NCBI GenBank assembly: GCA_037447655.1
Contig: JBBHKE010002693.1
Span: 108,596 to 172,595 of the forward strand
DNA length: 64,000 bases
Direction: 5' to 3'
From: Zygnema cylindricum
Lineage: Eukaryota; Streptophyta; Zygnematophyceae; Zygnematales; Zygnemataceae
Shown: positions 42,881 to 54,685 of the stretch, one piece after another
How positions within the stretch are numbered: the first letter of the stretch is position 1
Layout of the letters: every line of letters begins with the position of its first letter
The notes under the pieces: generated by a model
Databases searched by the model: none
The model's input: the letters and a program-made list of their open reading frames with translations, nothing else
What the model was told of the DNA's origin: nothing
Program-made: the position numbers and the translations under genes

Positions 42881-45800
42881 GGTTATGGGCCCACCCTCTG
42901 GGTGCCCATATTCAACGGATCTGGGTTTATTTACTGGGAAGCTTTGATGACAGGGGCATTGTGTGAGAAACGATACCGGGGTATTGTTAGTGGACTAATG
43001 AAACATCTATCTGAAGGAACTCCACTAGGGTTTGGAGGAGTGAGGTTTTCTACAACAGGGTCTGCTCCAACAAAAGAGACAGATGATGGGGACAACAGTG
43101 TGTCCGAAAAGGGGAAAGGAAAGGAGACACCTCTCACTCCTATTGCCACGACACCCTCAGCGATGACCGTGATGACCGAGGAAAACGACATTCAAATGTG
43201 GGAGTACACCAACATGAATGCTAGGCACTTCATTTTGAGGCACCTCACTCAAGCTTTGGCGACCTCTCACCTTCACATCTTTAAGGCCGAGGAGTTGTGG
43301 ATGAACTTAGTGGAGATCTATAGAGCTGGCACCATTCAAGAGCTCCCGCAGGCTGAGCAAAGGGTGATGTATTACACTTTCAAAGGAGGAAAGATGTTGG
43401 ACTATTGCAACGATCTCTCTTGTCTATACATGGAGATGGAGAGTGCCGGATGGACAGGCACTATGAAGATGAAAGTTAACACTCTCATCATGAAGTTGCC
43501 GAACGAGTATGAAAATATAGTGTACCGAGTGCAAGAAATGGATGATAGTGCTTGGAAGTGGAACACCCTGGTCTGAATGATATTTGTGCAGGAGAACACC
43601 ATTGTGATCCGGAGAGGAGGAAAGAGTGTTCAAGCTCTAGGTGCCGGAACGGACCGGTGGAGGAAGGATCCGAAGAAGCCGTAGAACTGCTTCAAAGGGG
43701 AAAAGGACCAATCTGGAAAACCGAGGACTCCAAAGGGCCTTTGCCATTTGTGCAATAAGTCGGGGCACTTCATAGCTTATTGCATCAAGCTATCGAAGCT
43801 AAGGCTACAAGAAAATTGTGGAGGGGGTTTTTCCTGAGGGAAGAAAAAAGCACTTGTGGTCACACGAGTGAAAGGAGAAACCGAGGAGGACGAATCTTCC
43901 AAGGAGGAAGATAGGGAGCTTCTTGTTGACAAAAATCTAGAGGAGAAGGAGATCCCTCGGAAACAGAATTGTGCCCTTGGAGCCATTTTGGAAGCTCCAA
44001 AAGAGGGATGGATCATCGACTCAAGTTTATCCATGCATATGTGTCCTCACAAGCACCTCTTCACTAAGCTAAGAAAGATCCCTACAGTGGAAATAAAGTA
44101 TGGGGATGGGAGAGTAGTTACCACAGATCTAGTGGGCTCGGTAGATCAGAAAGTCTTAGTGGAGGGTAAGACTTCTATTCTCACCTTCTCAGATATGCTC
44201 TACATTCCTTAGTTGAGTAAGAATCTTGTGTCTACTTCTGTATTAGATGACAAGGATTTTGATACTTTCACTAGAAAGGGAGTCTTTACAGCTAACTATG
44301 GAGATGAAGTCTACTTCACACCAGATAAGGGAAGCCAAGGAATGTTTAGGCTTAACTTGAGTAATGAAAAGAAAACTGCTTACTATGGTGGTGTTTCAAG
44401 CTTGATGATCTTCCATAAGCGCTTGGGACATGTGCATTTTTATAGACTGAGGGAAATGAAGAAGCTGGGTGTAGTAGAAGGCATTCAGTTTGGGGATAAT
44501 GAGATGATGGATGACTGTAGTGGCTGTGCCCAAGGTAAGGCTCACAAACTTCCCTTTCCCAAAACTGCCACATATAGAGGTGAGAAAGTACTAGATATGG
44601 TTCACACAGATATTTGGGGATCAGCAAGAGTGCCTTTGGTTGGGGGACAGAGGTATATGTTGACAATTACCGATGATTGGTCCAGATATTCATGAGTCTA
44701 CTTCATAAAAACTAAGTCTGAAACACCAAAATACTTTAAAGAATACAAAGCCTGGAGTGAGAAGTTGCACGGAACCCCCATTAACAGAATAAAGAGTGAT
44801 AATGGGGGAGAGTACACCTCTAGCCAATTTGAGGATTATTTGAGAGATGAGGGAGTTCAGCATCAGAAAACTGTACCAAATAATCAAGAACAAAATGGGG
44901 TAGCTAAGAGGTTAAACCAGACTTTAGGAGATAGTGTATACAGTATGTTGGCAGATAAGAAAATAGGAAGAAGATTTTGGGCAGAAGCCATAAACTTTGC
45001 TAACTACATTAAGAATAGAGTCCTCACCAAAGATGTAAATGAATGACCCCTTATAAGAGATGGGTTGGAACGAAACCGAATATCTCTCACTTGAAAGTAT
45101 TCAGTAGTCAAGTTTACAGTCTTGACAAAGATAAGAAAAACTAGAAACTAGATGCTTAACGGAAACCAGGATATTTTGTGGGATATGACGAGGATGTCAA
45201 GGGAATAGAGTCTATGACTTAGCTAAACAAGATATCATTCTGGTAAAGCATCTAGTTGTCATGAATGAAGGGAAGTCTTTTGATCCCTTCAAATACACTA
45301 AGAAAATCAAAATCAGTTTTGAGTCCGAGAATGAGGAGGACTTAGATCTTCCCAGAAGGGACACTAGTGAAAACATGATTGCAGATCTAGGGGAGATAAA
45401 AAATGGGGGAGATATACCCGAATCCCCTCATATTCCTACACACTTTGAGGAGAGAGAGGAAAAAGATTCAAAACCGATTTCCATGGATAGGGGAGCTGAT
45501 GAGACAGTGCCGAGGAATACAAGACTTCCCTCCATTCCAGCTTCGGACTTTGAACGAGAACGTAGGAGCAGCAAAAGGCTTCAAGAAAAACAGGCTGCTC
45601 ACATGGTAACAAAGCTTTCTCACCCAAATAAGCCTCAGTCATACTCGGAGGCAATGAACAGTCCGAAGAAAGAGAGATGGGTCAAAGCCATAAATGATGA
45701 GATGGCCTCAATCATAGAAGCAAATACTTAGGAGCTGGTGGACAATCCACCAGATAGAAAATCTATTGGCTGCAATTGTGTATTTAAACTGAAACTGAAA

Positions 45801-47221
45801 CCAGATAATACCATTGAGAGATATAAGGCTCGGTTGGTGGCAAATGGTTTCACCCAAAAAGAAGGGATAGATTATGAGGAGACCTTTGCTGCGGTAGTAC
45901 GATTCCCATCTGTAAGGATTCTCCTTAGTTTAGCAGCAGCGGAAGACATGGAGATACATCAGATGGATATTAAGATTGCCTTCCTCAACGGTGAACTGGA
46001 GGAGGAAATCTTCATGCGGCAACCACAAGGTTTTGTAGAGGAAGGAGAGGAAAGCAAAGTCTGCTGACTTATAAAGTTCTTATATAGACTTAAGCAGGCC
46101 CCCAGACAATGGAATAAGAAACTAGATAAGTTTCTTACCTGTCAAGGGTATATTCGGATCAGTTCTTACCACTCTATTTATAGGTTTGAGGATGAGAATG
46201 GTGTGATTTTTATTGCAATCTATGTGGATGACTTGCTGGTATTGAGTAAGTCTATGGAAAAGATAAATAGACTAAAGAAAGATCTTAGAAGTAGATTTGA
46301 CATGAAAGATTTAGCGGAGGCTAAATATATTACGGGAATTCAAATGGAAATGGATAAGGGGAAGAGGATAATCAGACTTACTCAAAAAGAGGCTATTGGT
46401 AATATGCTTGAGAAATTTCAAATGGAGAATGCTAAGAGTAGTACCACTCCCTTGGACTTGAAGAAAGTAAGTGATAGAAGTGTTGAAGGAGGAGTGATAA
46501 TCCTAGATGATCAAATGAGTCCAGAAAAGAGGCAGTTTATGAAGTCTATTCCTTACAAACAAATTGTAAGAAGTTTGATTTACTTTATGAATTGTACCAG
46601 ACCTGACATAGCTGCAGCTATTGGAGTCCTCGGTAGGATTTTTAATGATCCCCGAAAGAGAGACTGGGAGGCAGCCAAAAGAGTAATGAGATACCTGGTG
46701 GGAACTAGGAATCTGTGGTTGCATTTGGGAGGGGAGCACACTAACATCACTACTTGGAGTGATGCCAGTCATGGGGATGCACCTATGAGAAGATGCACTT
46801 CTGGGTATGTATTGTATGTGGGAGAAGGTGCTTGCTCTTGGAGCAGCAAGCAACAAAAGGTTGTTGCCCAGTCCACTATGGAGGCTGAGTACATGGCCTC
46901 TTGTTCTGTTGTGAAAGAGGTGATGTGGGTGAAGTCTTTGTTGCAAGAATTGGGGTACATGAAGAAAGGAGTGCATGAAGCGTTTTGTGATAATCAGGTT
47001 GCAATTGCAATTGCAGCCAATCCAAAACATCATTTCAAAGCTAAGCATATAGACAAAAGATTGAGTTTTGTGAGGTAAAAGTAGAAAATAAAATTGTGAA
47101 TTTGGTGTATAGGAGTGATGGGGAAATGGTGGTTGATATGATGACAAAGCATGTGCCATCTCCCAAGCTAAAGTACTGTAGAGAAAAGTGTGGATTAAAA
47201 GAGAAACTAAAATTAGACTAG
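42861..47221 (+). pseudogene. Element M gag-pol, decayed
   Basis: ATG 42861 lies in the LTR. A one-base deletion near 42900 shifts the frame within the first 15 codons, after which Gag is open (42902-43576) up to a TGA. The zinc knuckle C-H-L-C-N-K-S-G-H-F-I-A-Y-C is near 43745. The protease motif reads Asp-Ser-Ser near 44023. Integrase spans about 44400-45045 (H-T-D-I-W near 44605, S-D-N-G-G-E-Y near 44795, with N-G-V-A-K-R replacing N-G-V-A-E-R, so the catalytic Glu is lost). RT has Y-V-D-D-L-L near 46225. RNase H is open from 46203 to 47078, and a shift precedes the final stop at 47219-47221. Confidence 0.87.
42881..42895 (+). promoter_or_regulatory. Primer-binding site of element M
   Basis: GGTTATGGGCCCACC, perfect family site. 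Confidence 0.76.
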
Positions 47222-47234
47222 AAAATAAGGGGAG

Positions 47235-48232
47235 TGTTGAAATCATTAGATTTAGGGGAGGTATTTTCTAGGTCTTAATTAAAATAAAAAAGGAAAATGA
47301 AAGCACAAGCAGCCTGCCTCCACCTTCTCTCACTAGCCCCCATACTTGTTATAGTCACTGAAAGAGAGAGAGGGGGGTGGAGCCATGGCTTCCTTAGCTC
47401 CACACGCAGAGCTTAAGAGTGACCTAAGTCACTCTCAACTAAAAAGGGTGAGTCGTGCAGGACTCGAACCTCCGACCGGTAGGGCGAGGCGTAGCCATCA
47501 ACCCTTACCAGTCTGTCGTAGTAGTCCGTTAGGATACATGGGGTTTGATAGCTATTTAAACAGTAGATAGGCGACTAATCTGATTAACAGAATTACAAAT
47601 AGAATACATAGAAACTAGTTGGAGTTTTAGTTCGCACGAAAGAAATGCACCAGACATTTGTTTTTGAACGGCTGTCGTTTAAAGCCGGTTTTGATCCGAC
47701 GGCCTGCACCATCGCCGAGATCTCGGAATGGCCGCTTTGGCGTTTTCGGTCATAACATGACCTGGCCACACGTGGCACGATGTTATTGAGAGGAGAATAT
47801 CCCGGAGAGCATGTGGACAAGTCCGAAGGAGACAGGCGTACACTCGATGGCCTTGTCGTACACAGGCCGTACAGAAAATATATCGGCCATATTACCTTTC
47901 TGTACTGTACAGTCTTTTGATTGGTTCCGTACCTCAGTAGATAGGAGTTGTGAGAGGGTTTATGAATTAGTAGATTGAGGAGGTAGCCGCCTCTCTCCTA
48001 ATAAGCTTGTATAAATATTGGCATCTTGGCCACTCCATAACTAATTGCTTGGTTGGGCGTTTTTTAGTCATTCTTCTTGCTGTGGACTCAAAGGAGTCTA
48101 GACTACACAGGGGTGAAGTCACATTATCTATTTGTCTGCTTGGGTGGCAGTTGCTCTAGTTGAAAGTGGGTTAGTTGAAAACTAACTAGAGGCTTCCTCA
48201 ATTTTGGTCCAAATGGGGGACACAAAATTGCA
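47235..48232 (+). repeat. Element M 3' LTR (epsilon family)
   Basis: TGTTGAAATCATTAG follows the purine tract (about 47222-47234). It ends AAAATTGCA, then ACTTC. Confidence 0.9.
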
Positions 48233-48364
48233 ACTTCAACGTAGGAGTAGGAAGGGCTTTAGTTAGCATATCACTAATCATTTTTGCATGTGGCAAATAA
48301 CATAATTTAATCACTCTAGAGAACACTTTTTCTCTTACAAAGTGTAATCTTACATCCATGTGCT
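48233..48364 (-). pseudogene. K' pol fragment (RNase H C-terminus)
   Basis: The minus strand reads K-H-M-D-V-R-L-H-F-V-R-E-K-V, then D-M-L-T-K-A-L-P, the classic end of a copia polyprotein, and closely resembles K at 49580-49740. It is cut by N upstream and by M downstream. Confidence 0.78.
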
Positions 48365-49408
48365 TGTTGAAATAAGTAGTTTTTAGTATATTTTCTAGGT
48401 CTAAATTTATTAGAAAAGAAAATGTAGGCAGCCTGCCTCTATCTCTTCTCTCTCTCTCGCCCCATACTTGTTGTAGTCACTGAAGGAGAGAGAGAGAGAT
48501 CAATGGAGCCATGGCTGCCTCAACTCTATAGGAAGGACTAAAGAGTGGCTTAAGCCACTCTCAACAAAAGGTTGAGTCCGGCAGGACTCGAACCCCCGAC
48601 CGGCAGAGCGCGGCCTAGCCGTTAGCTCTAACCAGTCTGTCGTAGAAGTCGGTTAGGAGATATAGGGTTTCATTACTATTTAAACTATTGTAATGTACTA
48701 GATTCATTTAACTGAAACTCTTAACGCCACGCATAGATACAGTTCTACAAAATACAAAGTACTGTACTTGTTTGAAATGGATATCGCGCATTTTGTTACG
48801 ACAGCGAAACAAATATCGCGCAAGTATTTATTACGGCCGAGATTGAATTTCGCGTCAAATCTAACGGCGCACATCATCGCCGAAATCCCGGAATGGTCAT
48901 TTTGGCATTTAGTGACGTGGCATGACCTGGCGCCACGTGGGAAGACATCATTCGGTCGCGGGAATTCAGAGGAACGTACGGACGAGTGGAAAGTGGACAC
49001 GCGTCCGCTTAATGGCCTTGTCGTATAGAGGCCGTACAGAAAATACATCGGCAGTAGTACTTTCTAGTACTATACAGTTTTGTGATTGGTTCGTACAGGC
49101 AGTAGATAGGAGCTGTGAGAGGGAATTAAGAAAAAACTAGGAATTAGGAAAATTTAGGTAGATAGTCCTCTCTCTCAGAGAGTTTGTATAAATTGGCATC
49201 TTTGCCACCCTATAACTTATCGCCTGGTTGGCCGTTTTCAGTGATTCTTTTTTTCTACGGACTTAGGGGAGTCCAGGCTACACAGGGGTGCAGTCAAATT
49301 GTCAGTTTGCCTTCTTAGGCAGCAGTGGTTGTGGCTTAAAGTGGGTTAGTTAAATACTATCTAGAGGCTTCCTGTATTCTGTGGTCCAATGGAGGACACA
49401 GAATTGCA
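48365..49408 (+). repeat. Element N 5' LTR (1044 bp)
   Basis: It starts TGTTGAAATAAGTAG and ends GAATTGCA. The tRNA-like relic here (minus strand, about 48573-48640) is the best preserved in the window. Confidence 0.85.
48573..48640 (-). other. Antisense tRNA-like relic in LTR N
   Basis: The minus strand shows ACTGGTTAGAGCT (48624-48636), like a tRNA D arm/A box, and a perfect B box GGTTCGAGTCC (48584-48594) in a T-arm-like context. The acceptor stem does not pair, so this is a relic and not a tRNA gene. Related but weaker sequences occupy the same place in the alpha, gamma and epsilon LTRs. Confidence 0.55.
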
Positions 49409-49504
49409 GGTTATGGGCCCACCCTCTAGGGTGCCCACCTTCAATGGATCTGGGTTCATCTATTGGGAAGCCATGATGATGGGAGCATTGTGTGAAAAAC
49501 GATA
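49389..49504 (+). pseudogene. Element N gag, N-terminal fragment
   Basis: ATG 49389 lies in the LTR and the frame (M-E-D-T-E-L-Q-V-M-G-P-P-S-R-V-P) is open to the assembly gap. No defect is visible in these 38 codons. The PBS at 49409-49423 is translated. Confidence 0.75.
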
Positions 49505-49514
49505 NNNNNNNNNN
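49505..49514. other. Assembly gap (10 N)
   Basis: A run of ten N between N's gag and an unrelated kappa-family pol. The length is probably a placeholder. The order of the flanking contigs should not be assumed. Confidence 0.98.
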
Positions 49515-49745
49515 TTGTGTTAAAATTGTGAGAACGTTCGTGTAAAAGGTGCTACTAACCCGAGTCATCATTTTAAGAGCAAGCACATGGATGTCAGACT
49601 TCATTTTGTGAGGGAAAATGTGCTTGCAAGAGTGTTAAAATTGTGTTACTTACCGGATGAGAAAATGGTTGCTGACATGTTAACCAAACCCCTTCCTGCT
49701 CCTAAGTTGCAGTTTTTTAGAAAGGCTATTGGGCTGAGTGAGTGA
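49515..49745 (+). pseudogene. K pol fragment (RNase H C-terminus, plus strand)
   Basis: The frame is readable from about 49554: A-T-N-P-S-H-H-F-K-S-K-H-M-D-V-R-L, then D-M-L-T-K-P-L-P-A-P-K, ending at TGA 49743-49745. The end is intact, but everything upstream is lost at the gap. It is the same family as K', in the opposite orientation. A purine tract (AAAGATTTAGTGGAG) precedes the LTR. Confidence 0.8.
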
Positions 49746-49768
49746 CTGATTCTAAAGATTTAGTGGAG

Positions 49769-50753
49769 TGTTGAATTTGGAAATCTTTACTCAGTAGATA
49801 GACCTATGAGCAGGAATTAAGAACTTAGAATATTTTGGGAAAAGGAAACTTGTAATACTTACCTCAAATAGTGTTCCAATAATAGAAGATTAAGAGAGTG
49901 TACTATACGGCTAGCTGGACACGCGTCGACAGGAAAAAGGTGTTGCAGGTTTTACGGAGTAGCGCCGATGACCAGTTACACGTGTCGGGAGAATAACGAG
50001 CGGATTGACGAAATCGGACGAAAGGAATGCAAACCGCATATCTGGAAAAGTATCGTATGGACAGCCATGAAGGGCCGTTGATTGACATCGAATTGACGGA
50101 CGCGATTCACAAGGGACCACAAATGACGATGCACACTTGGACGATATCAGGTGCTTCGTACTACACGACAACAGTCAGCCGAATGCTATGGACCATTGCT
50201 GACTAAGCGCCAGGAACATTTAATGTACGACCTTCTATTTGTAAATATGTGGAACAAGGTTTTGTAGTTTAGCTAATTTAAAATGGTGCCGCACTATTCA
50301 GATTTAGAGAAAAGGCAAAATTAGGTTTTGGAAGTACTCTTAAAATAGTATGTACAAATTAGTACTTTGTCGTAGCATAGAACAGTACTGTAGAACAGTC
50401 ACTTAAGTTAGTGTGACTAGTAGATACTCACTATAAGTATATAGTTTAGGACTTAGACAAATTGTGATTATCCAAGTCTTTGGATATTAATCTACTAAGG
50501 CAGTTTTTGTGAATCTGCAGTGTGAATATCTTATGGTTGACTAGATCAATTGAGTTGAATCTTTGTAGAGTGATTCTACATTGTGCTTACTACTGTTATG
50601 CAGAATTTGAGTCTGCATTGATCACGGAGTTGCATTCTGTCACAACTTGAAGTTGGGTGTTGAGTAGGGTGCTTGTTAGCTTCTGCTTTAAATGTCTACT
50701 TCCACTACTACTGCTTCTGGGTCTCCCCCTTCTACTGTGGTTGTAGAACAACA
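49769..50753 (+). repeat. K 3' LTR (kappa family, 985 bp)
   Basis: It starts TGTTGAATTTGG and ends GTAGAACAACA. ATG 50692 opens a short Gag-like frame (M-S-T-S-T-T-T-A-S-G) inside the LTR, which runs about 10 codons past its end before a stop. The LTR has a TATA-poor but AT-rich centre. Confidence 0.75.
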
Positions 50754-51552
50754 GGTTGTTTCTCGAAAGTTTTTAAAGACTGTTTGAGAATTTGGCCTAT
50801 ATTTTTATCTAGGAGTAACATCCGTAAGATGTTTACCTTTTGAAAGTATATATATATATATATATAATATACATATATATGTATATATATATACACATAA
50901 GCTCCCCTATATATACATATAAAACAATTATCATAAGTAATTTGTGTGGTTTTTTAAACTTTTTTTTCATGTGTTACCAAAGGAAGAATTACACTAATGT
51001 TTGGTTTGATTTTCACATATCCAGTGTAATTGTTTTTTAGTTCATCGTTTGTAAAAAATATATGTATGTACCTACTTATGTAATTATTTGTGTATCGATA
51101 TGCTCTTTAATTAAAAAACAAAGGAAATTTAGTTATCCATGTGTTCAAAGTGATAATGGGAAAAATAATTGCCAAAAAAAGATACCTATTTTTATTGTGA
51201 TAATAGTTTCATCTATTTCAACTAGTCTTAAGGTTTACCAAAAAAAAATCAATTTAGCTTTTGCAAACAAAATTTGCCAAAGTTTTGTAAAACATGAATG
51301 GAATTTTTCTATGTCATCAAAAGAAAGAAAGGTAATAAAGTCAACCAGGCTTCGTTTTATTCCCGATACTTTGGTGAAATGTTAAAAAAATAAATTCATT
51401 TGTTTTTCCCTATAAATTATGTAAAAACCCTAAAAAAACCACAAAACACCAAAACAAAAGACCTAAAACCCACTAAAAGACCACCTGCAAAAACCCAAAT
51501 AACTCCTTAAAAGAAAACCTCAACACACACCCCACCACCCTTCCATAAAAAT
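50754..51552. other. AT-rich intergenic stretch with (TA)n
   Basis: I see no gene. An alternating TA tract lies at about 50846-50897, and an A/C-rich, T-poor segment at about 51420-51560. Short frames here are low-complexity. Confidence 0.7.
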
Positions 51553-52418
51553 AACCTTAAAAGTACCTTAAAAAAATATGATGGTTGTCATATAGATGTA
51601 CGATTACATTTCGAAAGTCAATTATTTCCAACTTTTAATTGGAAAATAAGAAAACAAATAATAATAAAAAAGTTACTAGCATACTCCAAAACATAAAACC
51701 AATCAACCAACCAAGTAATTTTAACCAATTGTAAACAAACAAACAATCTAAAATAGGAATTGTAATAAAAAAATGAGTCGGACTCAATTTGCAAAATTCT
51801 CAACCTTTTTGATAACAAATTTTGAGTTATTTTTTCATGTTTAGCTTATAGGGCCTTAGACCGAACTAACTCTTAGAACTCATTCCATTTTTCACCTTCG
51901 ACCAAATAGCGCACATCAGCTGGATTGTACGGAGCTCGATTCAATCAATACACACTTTGTTGTAACTTTTGGAAGGACATGTTTTGCTATATCACCAGTT
52001 CTGGGCCTCATGAATGGAGACGAATAACCCTCTTACCATTTTATAACGTATGCATTATTAACCTTAAAATGGGTACGAGCATGTTATCGTTGTTGTTATA
52101 TGGATAAAGATATGTTGTTATCCATATGGATTTATTGTACTTTTTATGGGCTACGAATTGAAACTGTCAAACCATTAAGAAACACACTTTGAACTTAATT
52201 AGACGAACAATAAAACGATGATGTTCATTGGAAGAAAATATATAGTTGTTTACCATTGTTTTTGCATAGAATATAATTAAAGAGATGCCCACATTATGTG
52301 ACAATCGAAGTGCCAAATGGCAACCTCGGAATATTGTTCAAATTTTCTATATGATTTCAAATTTGTGTTCCAATTTATTATATATTATTGCGTTATGTTG
52401 GTCACCCATAATTGTTCA
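51553..52418. repeat. Tandem duplication of unknown DNA, copy 1 (interrupted by LTR O)
   Basis: It matches 53446-54293 over its length, with substitutions and small indels. The end of copy 1 continues after LTR O at 53414. No conserved reading frame survives in both copies, so I do not call a gene. Confidence 0.82.
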
Positions 52419-53413
52419 TGTTGAAATCACTAGATTTAGGGGAGGTATTTTCTAGGTCTTAATTAAAATATAGAAAGGAAAAAGAAAGCACAGGCAGTGT
52501 GCCTCCACCTTCTCTCTCTAGCCCCCATACTTGTTGTAGTCACTGAAGGAGAGAGAGGGCGGTGGAGCCATGGCTGCCTTAGCTCCATAGGCAGGGCTTA
52601 AGAGTGACCTAAGTCACTCTCAACCAAAAAGGTTGAGTCCGGCAAGACTCGAACCTCCGACTAGTAGGGCGAGGCGTAGCCGTCAACCCTTACCAGCATG
52701 TCGTAGTAGTCCGTTAGGATATATAAGGTTTGATAGCTATTTAAACAATAGATAGTCGACTAATCCAATTAACGGAATAGAATACATAGAAACTAGTGGG
52801 AGATTTTTTAGTGCGCACGAAACAAATGTACCAGACATTTGTTTTTGAACGGCTGTCGCTTAAAGCGGGTTTTGATCCGACGGCCCGCACCATCGCCGAG
52901 ATCCCGGAATGGCCGCCTTGGCGGTTTTCGGTCGTGACATGACTTGGCGACACGTGGCACGATGTCATTGAGAAGAGGAAATCCCGGAGAGCATGAGGAC
53001 AAGTCCGAAAGAGACAGGCGTTCCCTCCATGGCCTTGTCGTACACATGCCGTACATAAAGTACATCGGCCGTAGTACCTTTCTATACTGTACAGTCTTCT
53101 GATTGGTTCCGTACCTCAGTAGATAGAAGTTGTGAGAGGATTTAGGACTTAGTAGATTGAGGAGGTAGCCGCCTCTCTCCCAAGAAGCTTGTATAAATAT
53201 TGGCATCTTGGCCACTCCATAACTAATCGCTTGGTTGGGCGTTTTTAGTGATTCTTCTTGCTGTGGACTCAGGGGAGTCCAGACTGCACACGGGTGCAGT
53301 CAGATTATCTAGTTGTCTGCTTGGGTGGCAGTTTCTCTAGTTGAAAGTGGCTTAGTTGAAAACTACCTAGAGGTTTCCTCAATTTTGGTCCAAATGGGGG
53401 ACACAGAATTGCA
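52419..53413 (+). repeat. Solo LTR O (epsilon family)
   Basis: It starts TGTTGAAATCACTAG and ends GAATTGCA, 995 bp. The flanks are GTTCA and GTTCC; copy 2 of the host duplication shows the empty site GTTCCCACCC, which confirms the insertion point. TATAAATA is near 53191. Confidence 0.9.
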
Positions 53414-53445
53414 GTTCCCACCCTCAAGCCCCCCCCCCCCTAAAA

Positions 53446-54293
53446 AAAAAAACCTTAGAAGTACCTTAGAAAAATATGATGGTTGTCATATAGATGTACG
53501 GTTACATTCCGAAAGTCAAATATTCCCAACTTTGAATTGGATTATATGAAAACAAATAATAATAAAAAAGTTACTAGCATACTCCAAAACGTAAAACCAA
53601 TTTACCAATTGTAAACAAACAAACAGTCTAAAATAAGAATTGTAAGAAAAAAAAGAGTTAGACTCAATTTGCAAAATTCTCAACCTTTTTAATAACATTT
53701 TTTTAGTTATTTTTTCATGTTTAGTTTATAGGGCCTTAGACCGAAGTAACCCTCACAACTCATCCCATTTTACACCTTCGACCAAATAGTGCACATTAGT
53801 TGGATTGTACGGAGCTCGAATTCAATCAATACACACTTTGTTGGAAAGACACGTTTCACTAGATCACCAGTTGTGAACCTCATGATCGGAGACGAATAGC
53901 CCTACAACCATTTTACGATGTATATATTATTAACCTTAAAATGGGTACGAGCATGTTATTGTTGTTGTTATATAGATAAGGATATGTTGTTATCCATATG
54001 GACTTATTATGCTTTTTTTGGGCTACGAAGTCAAACTGTCGAACCATTAAAAAACGCACTTTGAACTTAACTTGGCGACAATATAACGATGATGGTCATT
54101 GGAAGAAAATATATAGTTGTTTACCATTGTATTTGCATAGAACATCATTAAAGAGATGCCCACATTATGTGACAATCGAAGTGCCAAATGGCAATATCTG
54201 AATATTGTTCATTTTTTTATATGATTTCAAATCGTGTTCCAATTTATTATATATTATTGCGCTATGTTGGTCACCCATAATTGTTCCCACCCT
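53446..54293. repeat. Tandem duplication, copy 2 (uninterrupted)
   Basis: Second copy of 51553-52418, joined by a poly-C/poly-A tract (about 53429-53451). It preserves the pre-insertion sequence of the LTR O site. Confidence 0.82.
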
Positions 54294-54612
54294 CAAGCTC
54301 CATATGACAAATAAAAAATTAGAATCTCATTTTCTATAAAAGGTTTCACGGATGCCGCAACATTAGTGAGTTGCAATACTTTTCTCCTTTTGGTCTCACC
54401 TTTCTATTGTGATGATGTCACAATTGGAAATCTTAAAGTTATGCGATGAGAAAACTAAAATGCCCACGCTATTTAGTTTTAAGGAAATGCTCGTTTTAAT
54501 GTGGAAAATGTATACTGATACATTTGGTGTAGGGAGCCTTGGTTTCATTGATACGGTTGTATGATCCTTGAATAATAAATAGCTAGTGTTAAATAATACA
54601 CATATGCACACA

Positions 54613-54613
<1 letters not shown>

Positions 54614-54674
<61 letters not shown>
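54614..54674. repeat. (TG)n microsatellite, about 30 repeats
   Basis: An uninterrupted TG run of 61 bp. Its reading frames give only His-Thr repeats, which are artefacts. Confidence 0.97.

Positions 54675-54685
<11 letters not shown>

Larger units (their letters stand above)
41885..48232 (+). mobile_element. Element M: full-length degenerate copia element (epsilon family)
   Basis: The LTRs are 996 and 998 bp (41885-42880, 47235-48232), with a perfect ACTTC target-site duplication (41880-41884, 48233-48237). It sits inside the pol frame of K'. It carries a perfect half-tRNA PBS and all copia domains, with moderate decay. Confidence 0.92.
48365..49504 (+). mobile_element. Element N: 5' end of an alpha-related copia element, running into the gap
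   Basis: The LTR (48365-49408) is followed by a perfect half-tRNA PBS and about 30 further Gag codons before the N run at 49505. The rest is lost or unassembled. It inserted in the K' pol frame. Confidence 0.83.

Noticed and set aside
46503-47246. 247-codon minus-strand open frame
   Set aside because: It is antisense to RNase H of element M. Its apparent length reflects codon bias on the sense strand.
53998-54201. 67-codon frame in duplication copy 2
   Set aside because: The matching frame in copy 1 has several stops and shifts, so there is no coding conservation.
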